Shown piece by piece: positions 1-10,080 of a stretch of DNA of 51,265 bases. The position numbers were made by a program, and so were the translations under genes. Source of the stretch: UMGS1663 sp963558185 (lineage in GTDB: Bacteria > Bacillota > Clostridia > TANB77 > CAG-508); contig CAUWFE010000010.1 of assembly GCA_963558185.1 (NCBI GenBank), forward strand, positions 1 through 51,265. The letters are read 5' to 3'. How positions within the stretch are numbered: position 1 is the first letter of the stretch; every line of letters starts with the position of its first letter. The notes below the pieces were generated by a model. It ran no database searches. It was given only the letters and a program-made list of their open reading frames with translations, and was not told the origin of the DNA.

Positions 1-464
1 TCTATCTATATATTTCTACTTATTTATACAATTTATAATTATTTTATACTTTTTTCGATACAGTTTAATTATATCTGTTACAATATTAATTTAAATTTTA
101 TTATTTTATTTATTATTGTTTATTTATTAAAAATATTTTTTTATATTTTTTTAAGTATATTAATTTTTTTAATTTAATCAATTATATATTTCAATAATTT
201 ATTTTTTTATATTAATAAAAAAATAAATCTTGAATTATAATTTTTTTATTAATATATATTTTTTTAATTATTTTAAAAAATATTATTAATATTTTTAATT
301 TTCTTTTTTAATTTTCATACTTGTTTTTATTTAGTTTTTTACTTTTAATTTTTTATATTTTTTCTATATTACCAAAAATATAATATTATTAATTTGAACA
401 AAATACATTAATTATATATCTTTTAAAAAAGTGTTTAATATGTTTCCTACTTCTATTTATTATT

Positions 465-815
465 TGTTTTACTGACAAGTATGTGAAATGATTATACGTA
501 ATTTACTAATTAATTTTGTATTTTTTCTTCTTATGCATTTTTTTATTTATTACTATAATTTAGTTTATTACTTTATGTAACCTATTATAACTTATTTCAT
601 AGTCCTAAAAAAAAATTGATTTTTTGTTTATTCCGTTATCTTATATACATTATTTTTTTATATGGCTTCAGCTATATTTTATTATCCTATTATGCTCTAT
701 TAATTATAAATAGCAAACTAACAACTTCTTTCTTTTATATATACAGTTTTATCTATCTAGCTTTTAGAACATAAATTATTTATTTTGTCTTTTTGTATAA
801 TCTTATATTATATAT
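465..815. repeat. Degenerate direct repeat, copy A
   Basis: This stretch shares short blocks in the same order with 2175-2525. The blocks are TTATGTAA at 573, TTATTCCGTTAT at 628 and TGTCTTTTTGT at 786. All three recur in copy B at a nearly constant offset of about 1710 bp, and a weaker match covers the segment around 750-780. The copies are too diverged to show an intact reading frame. They may be remnants of an old insertion sequence or duplication. The boundaries are approximate. Confidence 0.45.
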
Positions 816-2174
816 ATTTTTTAGTCATCTCTTATTTTTACTTAGTATCATCCCTTACTTTTTTACTAACTTATTTAATAAATTATGTTTGTTTTTTAAT
901 ATAATCTTATTCTAATTTTTAGTATTTTTTATATATATTTTTCTTAAATTTAAAATAAATTACAAATAAAATATCAATAACAAATATTTACTTTATTTTT
1001 AATTTATTTTATTGTTTATAATTAGTATATATTTTTATATTATTTTATCTTTTACTTGTAACTTTATTACATTTATATAATTAATAAAAATTAATTATAT
1101 ATTTTTTAATATCCATAATATTTATCTAAATTAATTTCAAATATTATATTTTATTTAACATTTGTTATCAAAAAATATAATTTTATATTTTTTGATTTTA
1201 TAAGGTTAAATTCCTTATCACATTAATAATATATTTTTATACTTTTCTAATAAATAATTTTTTATTTAATTATATAAAATTATTTATTATTTAAATATAT
1301 TATTAATATATAATACATTTATTTTCTTTGATTTTTATATATTTTATTTTTATTCTTAATTTTTCTATTTAATTTATTTTTGTTAGAATAAATTATTCAA
1401 ATATATTTTTTATATTAAATCCAATTAAAATATAATTTTATATTATTATCGTTTAATTCATTTATCTCATTCATATAAAAATAAAAATGACATAATTTTT
1501 TTATCTATTTTTAAAAGTTTTTTTGCTTTATAAAATTTGTTTTACTGTCAAATTATTACAATAACAATCTTCATTATATCAAAAAATATTGTGCTAACCC
1601 TTTCTTATACAAAATCGTAACATATATTTTATATTTTTGCTTAATTTTTCAAATTCATATATTTTTTAAATTTATAAATATTTTACTTGTTATTTTGCAA
1701 TTACTTAACTTTATATATTTATAAATTATTTTTATATTATTATCTATATTCATTATTAATTTTTTAAATTAAATTTATAATTTTGATTTTTTTATATATA
1801 ATTTATATATATTTTTATCACTTCTTATTATAATTAATAATTTATTATGCTTTTATTTATTAATAATTTTTTATTTAATTTAATAAAAATTATTATTACA
1901 ATTTTATACTAATAATAATTTAAATATTTTATTTCTATATTTATTTTTTACATATAATTTTCTAATATATTAATTCAAATTTATATGTTTTATTTTAGAA
2001 ATAAATTTATATAAAATAATTTTTTATTAATTTATATTATTCTTTTAAATTTATATTTCAAAAAACAATTAATTATATTTAATTATTTTTTAACCATAAT
2101 ATTTTTTATATTTTATAACTTGTAATCTATACAATTTTTTATTTATTAACTTTTCTTCTCTTTTTAAAACTTTG

Positions 2175-2525
2175 CTTTATTGTCAATCTTCTCTAATAGT
2201 TATATATAATATATCAATTGGTACATGTATATTACGCACTTATATAATAATAGTTTAAACACTTAGCTTACACTTAAGGTTTTATGTAACTCTCATTTAA
2301 TGTTATTCTAAGTTATACTTAAAATTGTTTTTTACTTTTATTCCGTTATATAATATCCCCCATTTTCTTACATAGTATAGAAAATTTTTCTTCAAATCTT
2401 TCTATATTATAACTTCTATTCAATATTTTTCATTATTCTGTTTATCTCAATCTGCTTCTTTAATAATAGAATTGTAAAGTAAAAAATATTTAACTTGTCT
2501 TTTTGTTTATCTGCAAAATTATATA
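2175..2525. repeat. Degenerate direct repeat, copy B
   Basis: This is the partner of the stretch at 465-815: TTATGTAAC at 2282, TTATTCCGTTAT at 2338 and TGTCTTTTTGT at 2496, in the same order and spacing. On the minus strand short open pieces can be read between stops, so a decayed gene is possible, but I cannot name it. Confidence 0.45.
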
Positions 2526-2835
2526 TATATTACAAATTCTTCAATATATAACTCACCACTTCACATTTCATTTTTCATATTAAATTATTTAAGTATAACT
2601 ATTTTTTTATAATTATTTATTTAATAATTTATATTTTTTATAATATTACTATAAAAAAATTAGTTAATTTTTAGCTATTATATTTATTATTTATTTTTAT
2701 ATTTTAATTATTTATTTTATTATTTAATTATAAATAAATTATTATAAATTAATTGAATAATTAATTTATAACCATTTTTTTATTTATTTCATATAATATA
2801 TTATTATATGAGAAAGGTTTAAATTTTTATTAATT

Positions 2836-3003
2836 ATGAATCAATTTAATAATAAAAAAAACAAGAATTATTGTATTAATAATTCTTGTAATAATAACTC
2901 TAAAAAATTATCTCCGCTTACTTCATTACATGATGTAGAAAATTTTTTATGTAATATTAATAAAGCAATAAAATGTTTTAATTTTTATAAATTTTTTAAA
3001 TAA
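2836..3003 (+). CDS. Possible 55-residue small protein, function unknown
   Basis: An ATG at 2836 opens a 55-codon frame that ends in TAA at 3001, converging with and slightly overlapping the end of rsmI. AGAAAGG lies 18 bases upstream, rather far for a ribosome binding site. The N-terminal third is Asn/Lys-rich and coincides with a hairpin that serves as a terminator for the opposite strand. The C-terminal part (Ser-Pro-Leu-Thr, then a Cys/Phe/Lys-rich amphipathic stretch) looks more protein-like. I recognise no family. It may be chance reading through the rsmI trailer. Confidence 0.35.
   Translation: MNQFNNKKNKNYCINNSCNNNSKKLSPLTSLHDVENFLCNINKAIKCFNFYKFFK
2854..2888 (-). terminator. Intrinsic terminator downstream of rsmI
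   Basis: A perfect 11-bp stem (CAAGAATTATT with AATAATTCTTG, loop of 5) is followed on the minus strand by eight T residues (the A run at 2854-2861). It lies about 110 bp beyond the rsmI stop codon and would end the trmN6-rsmI transcript. Confidence 0.7.
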
Positions 3004-3808
3004 AATATTTATAAATTTCATTTTTAGGTACTTTCTTATCTTTTGCAATTTTCTTAATTATTTCATTTTTAGTAAGTCCTTGCATTTTATAATAATTATA
3101 GTGATCTTCTAAATTATCAAAACTTATTTGCGATTCTTTTCTTTCTATTCCTTCTATTAATATTATATGCTCTCCTTTTGGTTGTGTATATTTTTCTAAT
3201 ATTTCTGATACATTTCCTCTTAAAAACTCTTCATGAATTTTTGTTAATTCTCTTGCTATTACTATTTTTCTATCTCCCATTATTTTATAAATATCTTCTA
3301 ATGTATTTATTATTTTATGTGGAGCTTCATATAATATAATTGTTTTATTTTCTTCTTTTAATTCTTCTAACTTCTGCTTTCTTATTTTTTTATTTATTGA
3401 TAAAAAACCATAAAAAACAAATTCTTTTGTATTTAAGCCAGATGCTATTAATGCTGTAATTAGTGCACATGCACCTGGAATTGGTATTACTTCAATTTGT
3501 TCATCTAATGCTTTTTTTACTACTTCTTCACCTGGATCTGATATTACAGGTGTTCCTGCATCAGAAACTAATGCAATATTTTTTCCCTGTTTTAATTTTT
3601 CTATTAATATTTCTGTTTTAATTTCTTCATTATGTCTATGGTAACTAATTAATGGCTTTGTAATCTCTAAATGATTTAACAATTTTAGCGTCTGTCTTGT
3701 ATCCTCTGCTGCTACAATGTCTACTTCTTTTAATATATTAATTGCTCTTAAAGTAATATCTTGTAAATTTCCTATTGGTGTTGCTACTAAATATAATTTT
3801 CCATTCAT
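2996..3808 (-). CDS. rsmI: 16S rRNA (cytidine(1402)-2'-O)-methyltransferase
   Basis: RsmI uses S-adenosylmethionine to methylate the ribose 2'-OH of C1402 in the decoding centre of 16S rRNA. The 270-residue length fits the family. The signature LVATPIGNLQDIT is at residues 7-19, EDTRQT at 35-40, SDAGTPVISDPG at 82-93, and LYEAPHK at 159-165, followed by the ARELTK.HEE segment near 185-193. These are the SAM-binding and dimer elements of the TP (tetrapyrrole) methylase fold. The gene follows trmN6 by 10 bp in the same order as Bacillus yabB-yabC, so the two are probably cotranscribed. The start is the ATG with a good AGGAG-type site (GGAGAAAAAAT) before it. Confidence 0.96.
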   Translation of the reverse strand: MNGKLYLVATPIGNLQDITLRAINILKEVDIVAAEDTRQTLKLLNHLEITKPLISYHRHNEEIKTEILIEKLKQGKNIALVSDAGTPVISDPGEEVVKKALDEQIEVIPIPGACALITALIASGLNTKEFVFYGFLSINKKIRKQKLEELKEENKTIILYEAPHKIINTLEDIYKIMGDRKIVIARELTKIHEEFLRGNVSEILEKYTQPKGEHIILIEGIERKESQISFDNLEDHYNYYKMQGLTKNEIIKKIAKDKKVPKNEIYKYFI

Positions 3809-3818
3809 ATTTTTTCTC

Positions 3819-4556
3819 CTATTTTTTATTATATATTTTTAATATTTCATCTGTATAATTTCCTTCTTCATCATAAATAATTAATGGCTTTTTTACTTGT
3901 AAAAAACTCTTCGCATTTTTTACTGCTTTTATTAAAACTAATTTTGGTTCTTTTTGTACATTACTATAAACCATTTGTAATGTTTTAGGTTCTAATTTAT
4001 TTTTTCTTAATAAGCTAATAATATCTACTAATCGCTCAGGTCTATGTACCATATATAGTTCGCCTTTATCTTTTAATAATTTAAATGATATTTGTATCCA
4101 TTCCTCTAGTGATGCTGTTTCTTCATGCCTAGAAATTAATTTTACTAAATTTTCACTCTTTTCTCCACTTTTTTCTTTTTTATATGGAGGATTTGTTACA
4201 ATTGCATCTATACTATTATTATTAAAAATTTCATCTAATTCTTTTATATCTTTATTAATAATTTCTATTTCTTTTTCTAAATTATTTAATAAAATACTTC
4301 TTTTAGCCATTTCTGCAACTTCTTTTTGAATTTCTATTCCATATATTTTTTTAGCTTGTATTTTTTTAGATAATAGTATACTGATTATCCCTGTGCCCGT
4401 TCCTAAATCTAATACTTGTGAATTATTTTTTATTTCTTTTGCAAAATCTGATAATAATACACTATCTATTCCAAAACAAAACCAATTTTTATTTTGTATT
4501 ATTTTTAAATTTTTAAATTCTAAATCATCTATTCTTTCATTTTCATTTAGCTTCAT
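3819..4556 (-). CDS. trmN6: tRNA1(Val) (adenine(37)-N6)-methyltransferase
   Basis: A class I SAM-dependent N6-adenine methyltransferase of the TrmN6/YfiC/YabB family, 245 residues. The SAM-binding motif I VLDLGTGTG is at residues 48-56, the acidic motif GIEIQ at 73-77, and the catalytic NPPY tetrad at 122-125, which is typical of enzymes that methylate an exocyclic amino group. The family modifies A37 of tRNA1(Val) in enterobacteria; the exact substrate in Firmicutes is less certain. It sits directly upstream of rsmI, as in Bacillus, with 10 bp between them. Confidence 0.9.
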   Translation of the reverse strand: MKLNENERIDDLEFKNLKIIQNKNWFCFGIDSVLLSDFAKEIKNNSQVLDLGTGTGIISILLSKKIQAKKIYGIEIQKEVAEMAKRSILLNNLEKEIEIINKDIKELDEIFNNNSIDAIVTNPPYKKEKSGEKSENLVKLISRHEETASLEEWIQISFKLLKDKGELYMVHRPERLVDIISLLRKNKLEPKTLQMVYSNVQKEPKLVLIKAVKNAKSFLQVKKPLIIYDEEGNYTDEILKIYNKK

Positions 4557-4624
4557 TTTATTTTTCCCTTTTTAATTTTATTTCATATATTATATATTAT
4601 TTTTATAAATTTTAAAAGTATTTA

Positions 4625-5173
4625 TTATTTTTCTCTTATAAATATTTTATCAAATTTTATTGCACCATCCTCAAAAGATTCATTTTCTTGACCATCTATT
4701 AATATTTTAACTCCATTTATTTCTGTTAATTCCGTTAATGTATTTACTACAGACTGAATAAGTATTTTTTCATCTTTTTCACCTTTTATATTTTGTGTAA
4801 ATTCTTTTGAAAAGTCAATAATTAAATTCTCACCTTCTTTTGTAATATTATTAATTTTAGTTCCTTCTGGTATTGTTTTTTCCAATTTTTCATTCTTTGG
4901 TCCTTTAATTAACATATTTAAAATTTCTTCATATGGATTATTTAATAAACTTTTTACATCTATTAGTCTTGCTTCTGGTACTAAATTATCTTCACTTTTA
5001 AAATATAAAGATACCATTGTCTGTCTCATTTGTTCTTCTGAAATCTCTTCTTCTGGAGTATATTCTGTAACTTCTGTAGGTTGTACCTCTATATTACACC
5101 ATATCCATATTCCTGCTCCAATTAATAATAAAATTAAAATTACAGCAATAATTATTTTCTTTTTTGAATTCAT
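4625..5173 (-). CDS. GerMN domain-containing membrane-anchored protein
   Basis: This 182-residue protein starts with a basic tip and one hydrophobic helix (about residues 6-27), so it is anchored with its bulk outside the cytoplasm. Residues about 50-175 fit the GerMN (sporulation and spore germination) fold: VSLYFKSEDN, then a helix ending LIKGPKNE, IPEGT, IIDFSKEF, and VVNTLTELTEINGVKILIDG. In Bacillus GerM such domains act in the SpoIIIA-SpoIIQ channel, but stand-alone GerMN proteins are widespread and of unknown role. The region between this gene and the divergently transcribed activase holds the latter's promoter. The molecular function is not established. Confidence 0.82.
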   Translation of the reverse strand: MNSKKKIIIAVILILLLIGAGIWIWCNIEVQPTEVTEYTPEEEISEEQMRQTMVSLYFKSEDNLVPEARLIDVKSLLNNPYEEILNMLIKGPKNEKLEKTIPEGTKINNITKEGENLIIDFSKEFTQNIKGEKDEKILIQSVVNTLTELTEINGVKILIDGQENESFEDGAIKFDKIFIREK

Positions 5174-5270
5174 AAAATTTCCTCCTTTTTCAATTTATTT
5201 TAATGTATGTAGACAAGTATTTTTTAGAACTAATTTCCATTAATTTCTTATGTTTTTTTCGTGTAAAAAA

Positions 5271-5299
5271 TTGACAAATTCAGTATTTGCGTATAAAAT
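5271..5299 (+). promoter_or_regulatory. Promoter of the activase gene
   Basis: TTGACA at 5271-5276, 17-bp spacer, TAAAAT at 5294-5299. The start codon follows about 50 bp later, behind GAAAGGAG. Confidence 0.8.
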
Positions 5300-5350
5300 T
5301 ATGTTGGATATATAGATTAAAAATATATATTTACTGAAAGGAGTAACGAA

Positions 5351-8300
5351 ATGAATAAATTATTACATATAGGTTTAGATGTTGGCTCTACAACTGTAAA
5401 AATTGCAGTTATGGATGATAACTTAAATGAAATATATGTCGACTATCAAAGACATTTTTCTGACACAAAGAATACAGTTTGTAATGTTTTAGAAGATTTA
5501 ATACATAGATATAAAGACTGCGAATTTACTGTAGCACTTACTGGCTCAGGTGCTATGTCCGCAGCTAAATTTTTAGATTTGCCTTTTATTCAAGAAGTTG
5601 TATCTTGTAAAAGAGCTGTTGAAAAATACATTCCTCAAACTGATGTTGTAATTGAACTAGGAGGCGAAGATGCAAAAATTATTTACTTCGATCAATCCAT
5701 TGAACAACGTATGAATGGAACCTGTGCTGGTGGAACTGGAGCATTTATTGACCAAATGGCTTCTTTATTACATACTGATACTATGGGGTTAAATGAGTTA
5801 TCTAAAAAACATAAAATGATTTATCCAATAGCTTCACGATGTGGTGTATTTGCTAAAACAGATATTCAACCATTATTAAATGAAGGTGCTGCAAAAGAAG
5901 ATATTGCTACTTCAATTTTTCAAGCAGTTGTAAATCAAACTATAAGTGGTCTTGCATGTGGTAGACCTATTCGTGGTACTGTTGCATTTTTAGGTGGTCC
6001 TCTAAATTATTTATCTGAATTAAGGCAAAGATTTATTGAGACTTTAAAATTAACGCCTGAGCATATTGTTGTTCCTAATGAAGCTCATTTATTAGTAGCA
6101 AAAGGGGCAGCTTTAGATTCAATTCATTCTGCTCATCCTATAACTTCGCAAAAATTACAAAGTAAAATAGATGTGTTACGTAACTCACATGACGATACCA
6201 CAAACCCTTTATCACCATTATTTTCAATTGATGCTGATTATGAGGAATTTAAGCAAAGACATGATAAAGATAAAGTAGAAAGGCTTGATTTGTCTACATA
6301 TAAAGGTGATGCTTTTGTTGGTATTGATGCCGGCTCTACTACTACAAAGTTAGTCTTAATTAATAGAGAAGGAAAGCTTTTATATTCTTTATATGGTAGT
6401 AATGAAGGAAATCCTTTACAAAGCGTTATCAAAATGATTAAACAGTTATATAGTGAACTTCCAAAAGATGTAATTATACGTTATAGCGGAGTTACTGGTT
6501 ATGGTGAAAAATTAATACAAACAGCTTTAAATGTTGATTTAAATGAAATTGAAACTATTGCCCATTATACAGCTGCAAAAAAATTCATGCCAAATGTTAC
6601 AAGCATTGTTGACATTGGTGGGCAAGATATGAAATATATTCGTATGAAAAATGGTGCAATTGATAATATTATGTTAAATGAAGCTTGTTCTTCTGGTTGT
6701 GGTTCATTTATTGAAACATTTGCTAAAAGTTTAAATTTATCTATTGAAGAATTTGTAAATTCCGCATTAGAAGCTAGAACTCCTGTAGATTTAGGTTCTA
6801 GATGTACTGTATTTATGAATTCTAAAATTAAACAAGCTCAAAAAGAAGGCTATGAAGTAGGTGATATTTCTGCTGGTCTTTCATATTCTGTAATAAAAAA
6901 TGCTATTCAAAAAGTAATGAAAGTAAGAGATGTAAATACTTTAGGAAATCATATTGTAGTTCAAGGTGGTACTTTTTATAATGATGCTGTACTTCGTGCA
7001 TTTGAATTAATTGTAGGAAAAAATGTTGTAAGACCAGATATAGCTGGATTAATGGGTGCATATGGTGTTGCATTACTTGCTGAAGAACAATATGAAGCAA
7101 ATTTTGATATGACATATCATTCTACACTACTTAATTTAGAAGAATTAGATAAGTTAAAAATAGATACTTCACATGTACGCTGTGGAAAATGTGAAAATAA
7201 TTGTTTACTTACAATAAATAAATTTAGTAATGGAAGTCGTCACATTTCTGGTAACAGATGTGAAAGAGGTGCTGGAATTGTTTCTGAAAATACTAAACTT
7301 CCAAATGTAATGAAATATAAGTTTGAAAGATTATTTAATTATGAACCATTATCTGAAGAAAATGCCCCTCGTGGTACTATTGGAATTCCTAGAGTTTTAA
7401 ATATGTATGAAGATTATCCTTTCTGGTTTACATTTTTAACACAATTAGGATTTAGAGTTATCTTATCAGAAAAAAGCACTCGAAAAACATATGAAAAAGG
7501 AATTGAATCTATGCCATCAGAATCAGTTTGCTATCCAGCAAAACTTTCTCATGGTCATATTATAAGTTTAATAGAAAAAGGAATAAATACTATTTTTTAT
7601 CCTTGTGTTCCATATTCACGTAAAGAATATGAAAAAGCAGATAATCACTACAATTGCCCTATTGTTATATCATATTCAGAAGTACTAAAAAATAATGTAG
7701 AGGAATTAAAAGATAAAAAAATTAAATTTTTAAATCCATTTTTACCTTTTGAAAGCAAAAAACTTGCTGAAACAATTATGGATTTACCAGAATTTAAAGA
7801 ATATAATTTTACTAAAAAAGAACTTTTAAATGCTGCCAAAAAGGCTGAAGAAGAATACCAAAACTTTAAGACAGATATTAGAAATAAAGGTAAAGAAACT
7901 TTAGAATATATAGATAAAAATAATTTGCATGGTATTGTTTTAGCTGGTAGACCTTATCATACAGATCCTGAAATTAATCATGGCATAGATACTTTAATAA
8001 CAAGTTTAGGATTATGTGTATTAACTGAAGATAGTATTTCAGATAAAACAGAAGCAAAACGTCCACTTCGTGTTGTAGACCAATGGGTATATCATGCTAG
8101 ATTATATGCTGCTGCTGACTTTGTTGGAAAACATGATAATTTAGAACTTATTCAGTTAAACTCGTTCGGTTGTGGTGTAGATGCTGTTACAACTGACCAA
8201 GTAGAAGAAATCTTATCTAGCTATAATAAAATGTACACATTAATTAAAATAGATGAAATTAATAACTTAGGTGCTGTTAGAATTCGTATACGTTCATTAT

Positions 8301-9676
8301 TAGCTAGTATGAAGAAACGTGCCAATATCAAAGAAAATGAAAATATAGAAAAAGGTAATTATGAATGTAATAAAGTAGTATTTACAAAAGATATGAAAGA
8401 AAGTGGATATACTATATTAATGCCTCAAATGGCTCCAATTCACTTTGAAATTATAGAATCTGCAGTAAAAAGTTGTGGATATAATATCGAATTACTTAGA
8501 AATTGCACAGACCATACAGTTGAAACAGGTCTAAAATATGTTAATAATGATGCTTGTTATCCTTCTATTTTAACTACTGGTCAAATGATTGAAGCATTAC
8601 AATCTGGCAAATATGATTTAAATAAAACAGCTTTAATTATGTCTCAAACTGGTGGAGGTTGCAGGGCAACAAATTATATAGGGTTTATTAGAAAAGCTTT
8701 AAAAGATGCTGGATTTGGAAATATTCCTGTTATTTCATTCAATGTAGTTGGAATGGAAAAAATGCCTGGATTTAAAATAACTTTGCCTTTAGTTGAAAGA
8801 TTATTAAAATCTGTAATATATGCAGATTTATTGCAAAAAATGTTAACTAAAAATAGAGCTTATGAAATAAATAAAGGAGAAACTCAACAATTATTTGATA
8901 CTTGGATGGAAAAAGTAAAAAAATTAGCTTGTAATTCTACTATGAAAGAATTTAAGCAAAGTATTTATGATATAGTAAATGATTTTGAAAAAATAGAATT
9001 AGATACTAGTATTGAAAAACCAAAGGTTGGAATTGTTGGGGAAGTTTTAATAAAATATCATCCTTTTGGAAATAACTATGTAGCAAATAAATTAGAAGAA
9101 GAAGGTGCTGAAATAATACTACCTGATTTCATGGGATTTGTAAAATTTATTGCTACACATAAAATTACATTTAATCAATTAATAAAAATTGATGCCATGA
9201 AAGCCAAAATATTTAAAACAGCTATTAAATTAATAGATATTTTAGAAAAGGATTTACGAATAGCACTTGCAAATTCTAAAAAAGGATATTTACAACCATG
9301 TGACATTTGGGAATTAGAAGATAAAGTTCAAGATATTTTATCTATAGGAAATCAAACTGGCGAAGGTTGGTTTTTAACAGCTGAAATGGTGGAATACATT
9401 GAACATGGTATACCTAATATTGTTTGTGTTCAACCATTTGCTTGTTTACCTAATCATGTTGTAGGAAAAGGAGTTATAAAAACTATTAGAAATAAATATC
9501 CAGAAGCAAATATTTCTCCTATTGATTATGACCCAGGTGCTAGTGAAGCTAATCAAACAAATAGAATTAAATTATTAATGACTGTTGCAAAAGATAATTT
9601 ACAAAATAAACAAAAATCTATAAATGCAGTAAAAAATGAAAATATTGAATCAAAAGAAGATACAATAAAAGTGTAG
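5351..9676 (+). CDS. Giant BadF/BcrA-type 2-hydroxyacyl-CoA dehydratase activase fusion
   Basis: This 1441-residue protein is the long form of the acyl-CoA dehydratase activase family. It has two ASKHA ATPase modules in tandem, one from GLDVGSTTVK at residues 8-17 and one from GIDAGSTTTK near 325, each with its Gly/Cys segment that can hold a dimer-bridging 4Fe-4S cluster (NGTCAGGTGAF near 122, ACSSGCGSF near 446). After residue about 670 follow a DUF2229-type region (GTIGIPRVLNMYEDYPFW, Cys in CYPAKLSHGH) and a dehydratase-like C-terminal part (GGGCRATNYIG). Activases use ATP to push an electron into a radical dehydratase, but no dehydratase gene is adjacent and the role of these giant forms is unknown. 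It is transcribed head-on to replication, opposite to its neighbours, from its own promoter and terminator. Confidence 0.9.
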   Translation: MNKLLHIGLDVGSTTVKIAVMDDNLNEIYVDYQRHFSDTKNTVCNVLEDLIHRYKDCEFTVALTGSGAMSAAKFLDLPFIQEVVSCKRAVEKYIPQTDVVIELGGEDAKIIYFDQSIEQRMNGTCAGGTGAFIDQMASLLHTDTMGLNELSKKHKMIYPIASRCGVFAKTDIQPLLNEGAAKEDIATSIFQAVVNQTISGLACGRPIRGTVAFLGGPLNYLSELRQRFIETLKLTPEHIVVPNEAHLLVAKGAALDSIHSAHPITSQKLQSKIDVLRNSHDDTTNPLSPLFSIDADYEEFKQRHDKDKVERLDLSTYKGDAFVGIDAGSTTTKLVLINREGKLLYSLYGSNEGNPLQSVIKMIKQLYSELPKDVIIRYSGVTGYGEKLIQTALNVDLNEIETIAHYTAAKKFMPNVTSIVDIGGQDMKYIRMKNGAIDNIMLNEACSSGCGSFIETFAKSLNLSIEEFVNSALEARTPVDLGSRCTVFMNSKIKQAQKEGYEVGDISAGLSYSVIKNAIQKVMKVRDVNTLGNHIVVQGGTFYNDAVLRAFELIVGKNVVRPDIAGLMGAYGVALLAEEQYEANFDMTYHSTLLNLEELDKLKIDTSHVRCGKCENNCLLTINKFSNGSRHISGNRCERGAGIVSENTKLPNVMKYKFERLFNYEPLSEENAPRGTIGIPRVLNMYEDYPFWFTFLTQLGFRVILSEKSTRKTYEKGIESMPSESVCYPAKLSHGHIISLIEKGINTIFYPCVPYSRKEYEKADNHYNCPIVISYSEVLKNNVEELKDKKIKFLNPFLPFESKKLAETIMDLPEFKEYNFTKKELLNAAKKAEEEYQNFKTDIRNKGKETLEYIDKNNLHGIVLAGRPYHTDPEINHGIDTLITSLGLCVLTEDSISDKTEAKRPLRVVDQWVYHARLYAAADFVGKHDNLELIQLNSFGCGVDAVTTDQVEEILSSYNKMYTLIKIDEINNLGAVRIRIRSLLASMKKRANIKENENIEKGNYECNKVVFTKDMKESGYTILMPQMAPIHFEIIESAVKSCGYNIELLRNCTDHTVETGLKYVNNDACYPSILTTGQMIEALQSGKYDLNKTALIMSQTGGGCRATNYIGFIRKALKDAGFGNIPVISFNVVGMEKMPGFKITLPLVERLLKSVIYADLLQKMLTKNRAYEINKGETQQLFDTWMEKVKKLACNSTMKEFKQSIYDIVNDFEKIELDTSIEKPKVGIVGEVLIKYHPFGNNYVANKLEEEGAEIILPDFMGFVKFIATHKITFNQLIKIDAMKAKIFKTAIKLIDILEKDLRIALANSKKGYLQPCDIWELEDKVQDILSIGNQTGEGWFLTAEMVEYIEHGIPNIVCVQPFACLPNHVVGKGVIKTIRNKYPEANISPIDYDPGASEANQTNRIKLLMTVAKDNLQNKQKSINAVKNENIESKEDTIKV

Positions 9677-9703
9677 AGGAGCCAAGCTGGCCCCTCTTTT
9701 TTT
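9676..9703 (+). terminator. Terminator of the activase gene
   Basis: GAGGAGCCA and TGGCCCCTC form a 9-bp stem with one mismatch around the loop AGC, followed by seven T residues. It is unusually GC-rich for this genome, and its T tract overlaps the stop codon of the convergent gene. Confidence 0.85.
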
Positions 9704-10034
9704 ACGAATGACGGTTTCTTACTAAAAAAATTTTTCCATTCCCAATTTTACTTAAAACGAATTCATTTTTCATTTTACCTAAATACTGTTCGCTGTATTG
9801 TATCTCTGTAACTCTACCCGGTATCTGCAGGATTTGATAGGATAACTCTGGAATATCTTCCAAGGCCGACAAAATTGCATTTTTATGGAATTGCTCAATC
9901 CAGATACTATCTGATAATTTACACAATTTCATATATGCTTCTGCTTGCTCCTCTGTAAAACCATGACCTAATAAAGTTTCTTTAATGAGTTCTTCGTTTC
10001 TCTCCTGTAAAATTTGACTAAGCCGTAATTTCAT
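9702..10034 (-). CDS. Unknown 110-residue protein, compositionally foreign
   Basis: I do not recognise this family. It is 110 residues, soluble, mostly helical with a charged N-terminal half (LQERNEELIKETLLGHGF, then EEQAEAYMKL) and a basic end (VRNRHS). The start has GGAGG eight bases upstream and its own strong promoter. Its GC is about 37 percent in sampled lines, against the low twenties for its neighbours, and it uses codons rare elsewhere here, including CGG for Arg at residue 4. The adjacent terminator is also GC-rich. Together this suggests a fairly recent horizontal arrival of a self-contained promoter-gene unit. The function is open. Confidence 0.72.
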   Translation of the reverse strand: MKLRLSQILQERNEELIKETLLGHGFTEEQAEAYMKLCKLSDSIWIEQFHKNAILSALEDIPELSYQILQIPGRVTEIQYSEQYLGKMKNEFVLSKIGNGKIFLVRNRHS

Positions 10035-10080
10035 ATTTTTTCCTCCGTTTTATCTACTATAACATTTAGTTCCAATAATA

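Larger units (their letters stand above)
1..2835. other. Gene-free, extremely AT-rich region
   Basis: I find no credible coding region in this 2.8 kb. Every frame is full of stops, and GC in sampled lines is roughly 5 to 15 percent, well below the neighbouring genes. The plus strand is strongly T over A and C over G. This is the same skew as in the minus-strand genes to the right, as expected of neutral DNA on this side of the origin. The only internal structure I could see is a pair of degraded repeat copies, listed separately. No tRNA, rRNA or CRISPR was recognised. Confidence 0.7.

Noticed and set aside
1..2835. CRISPR array or tandem repeat locus
   Set aside because: No regularly spaced identical repeats; only two diverged copies are seen.
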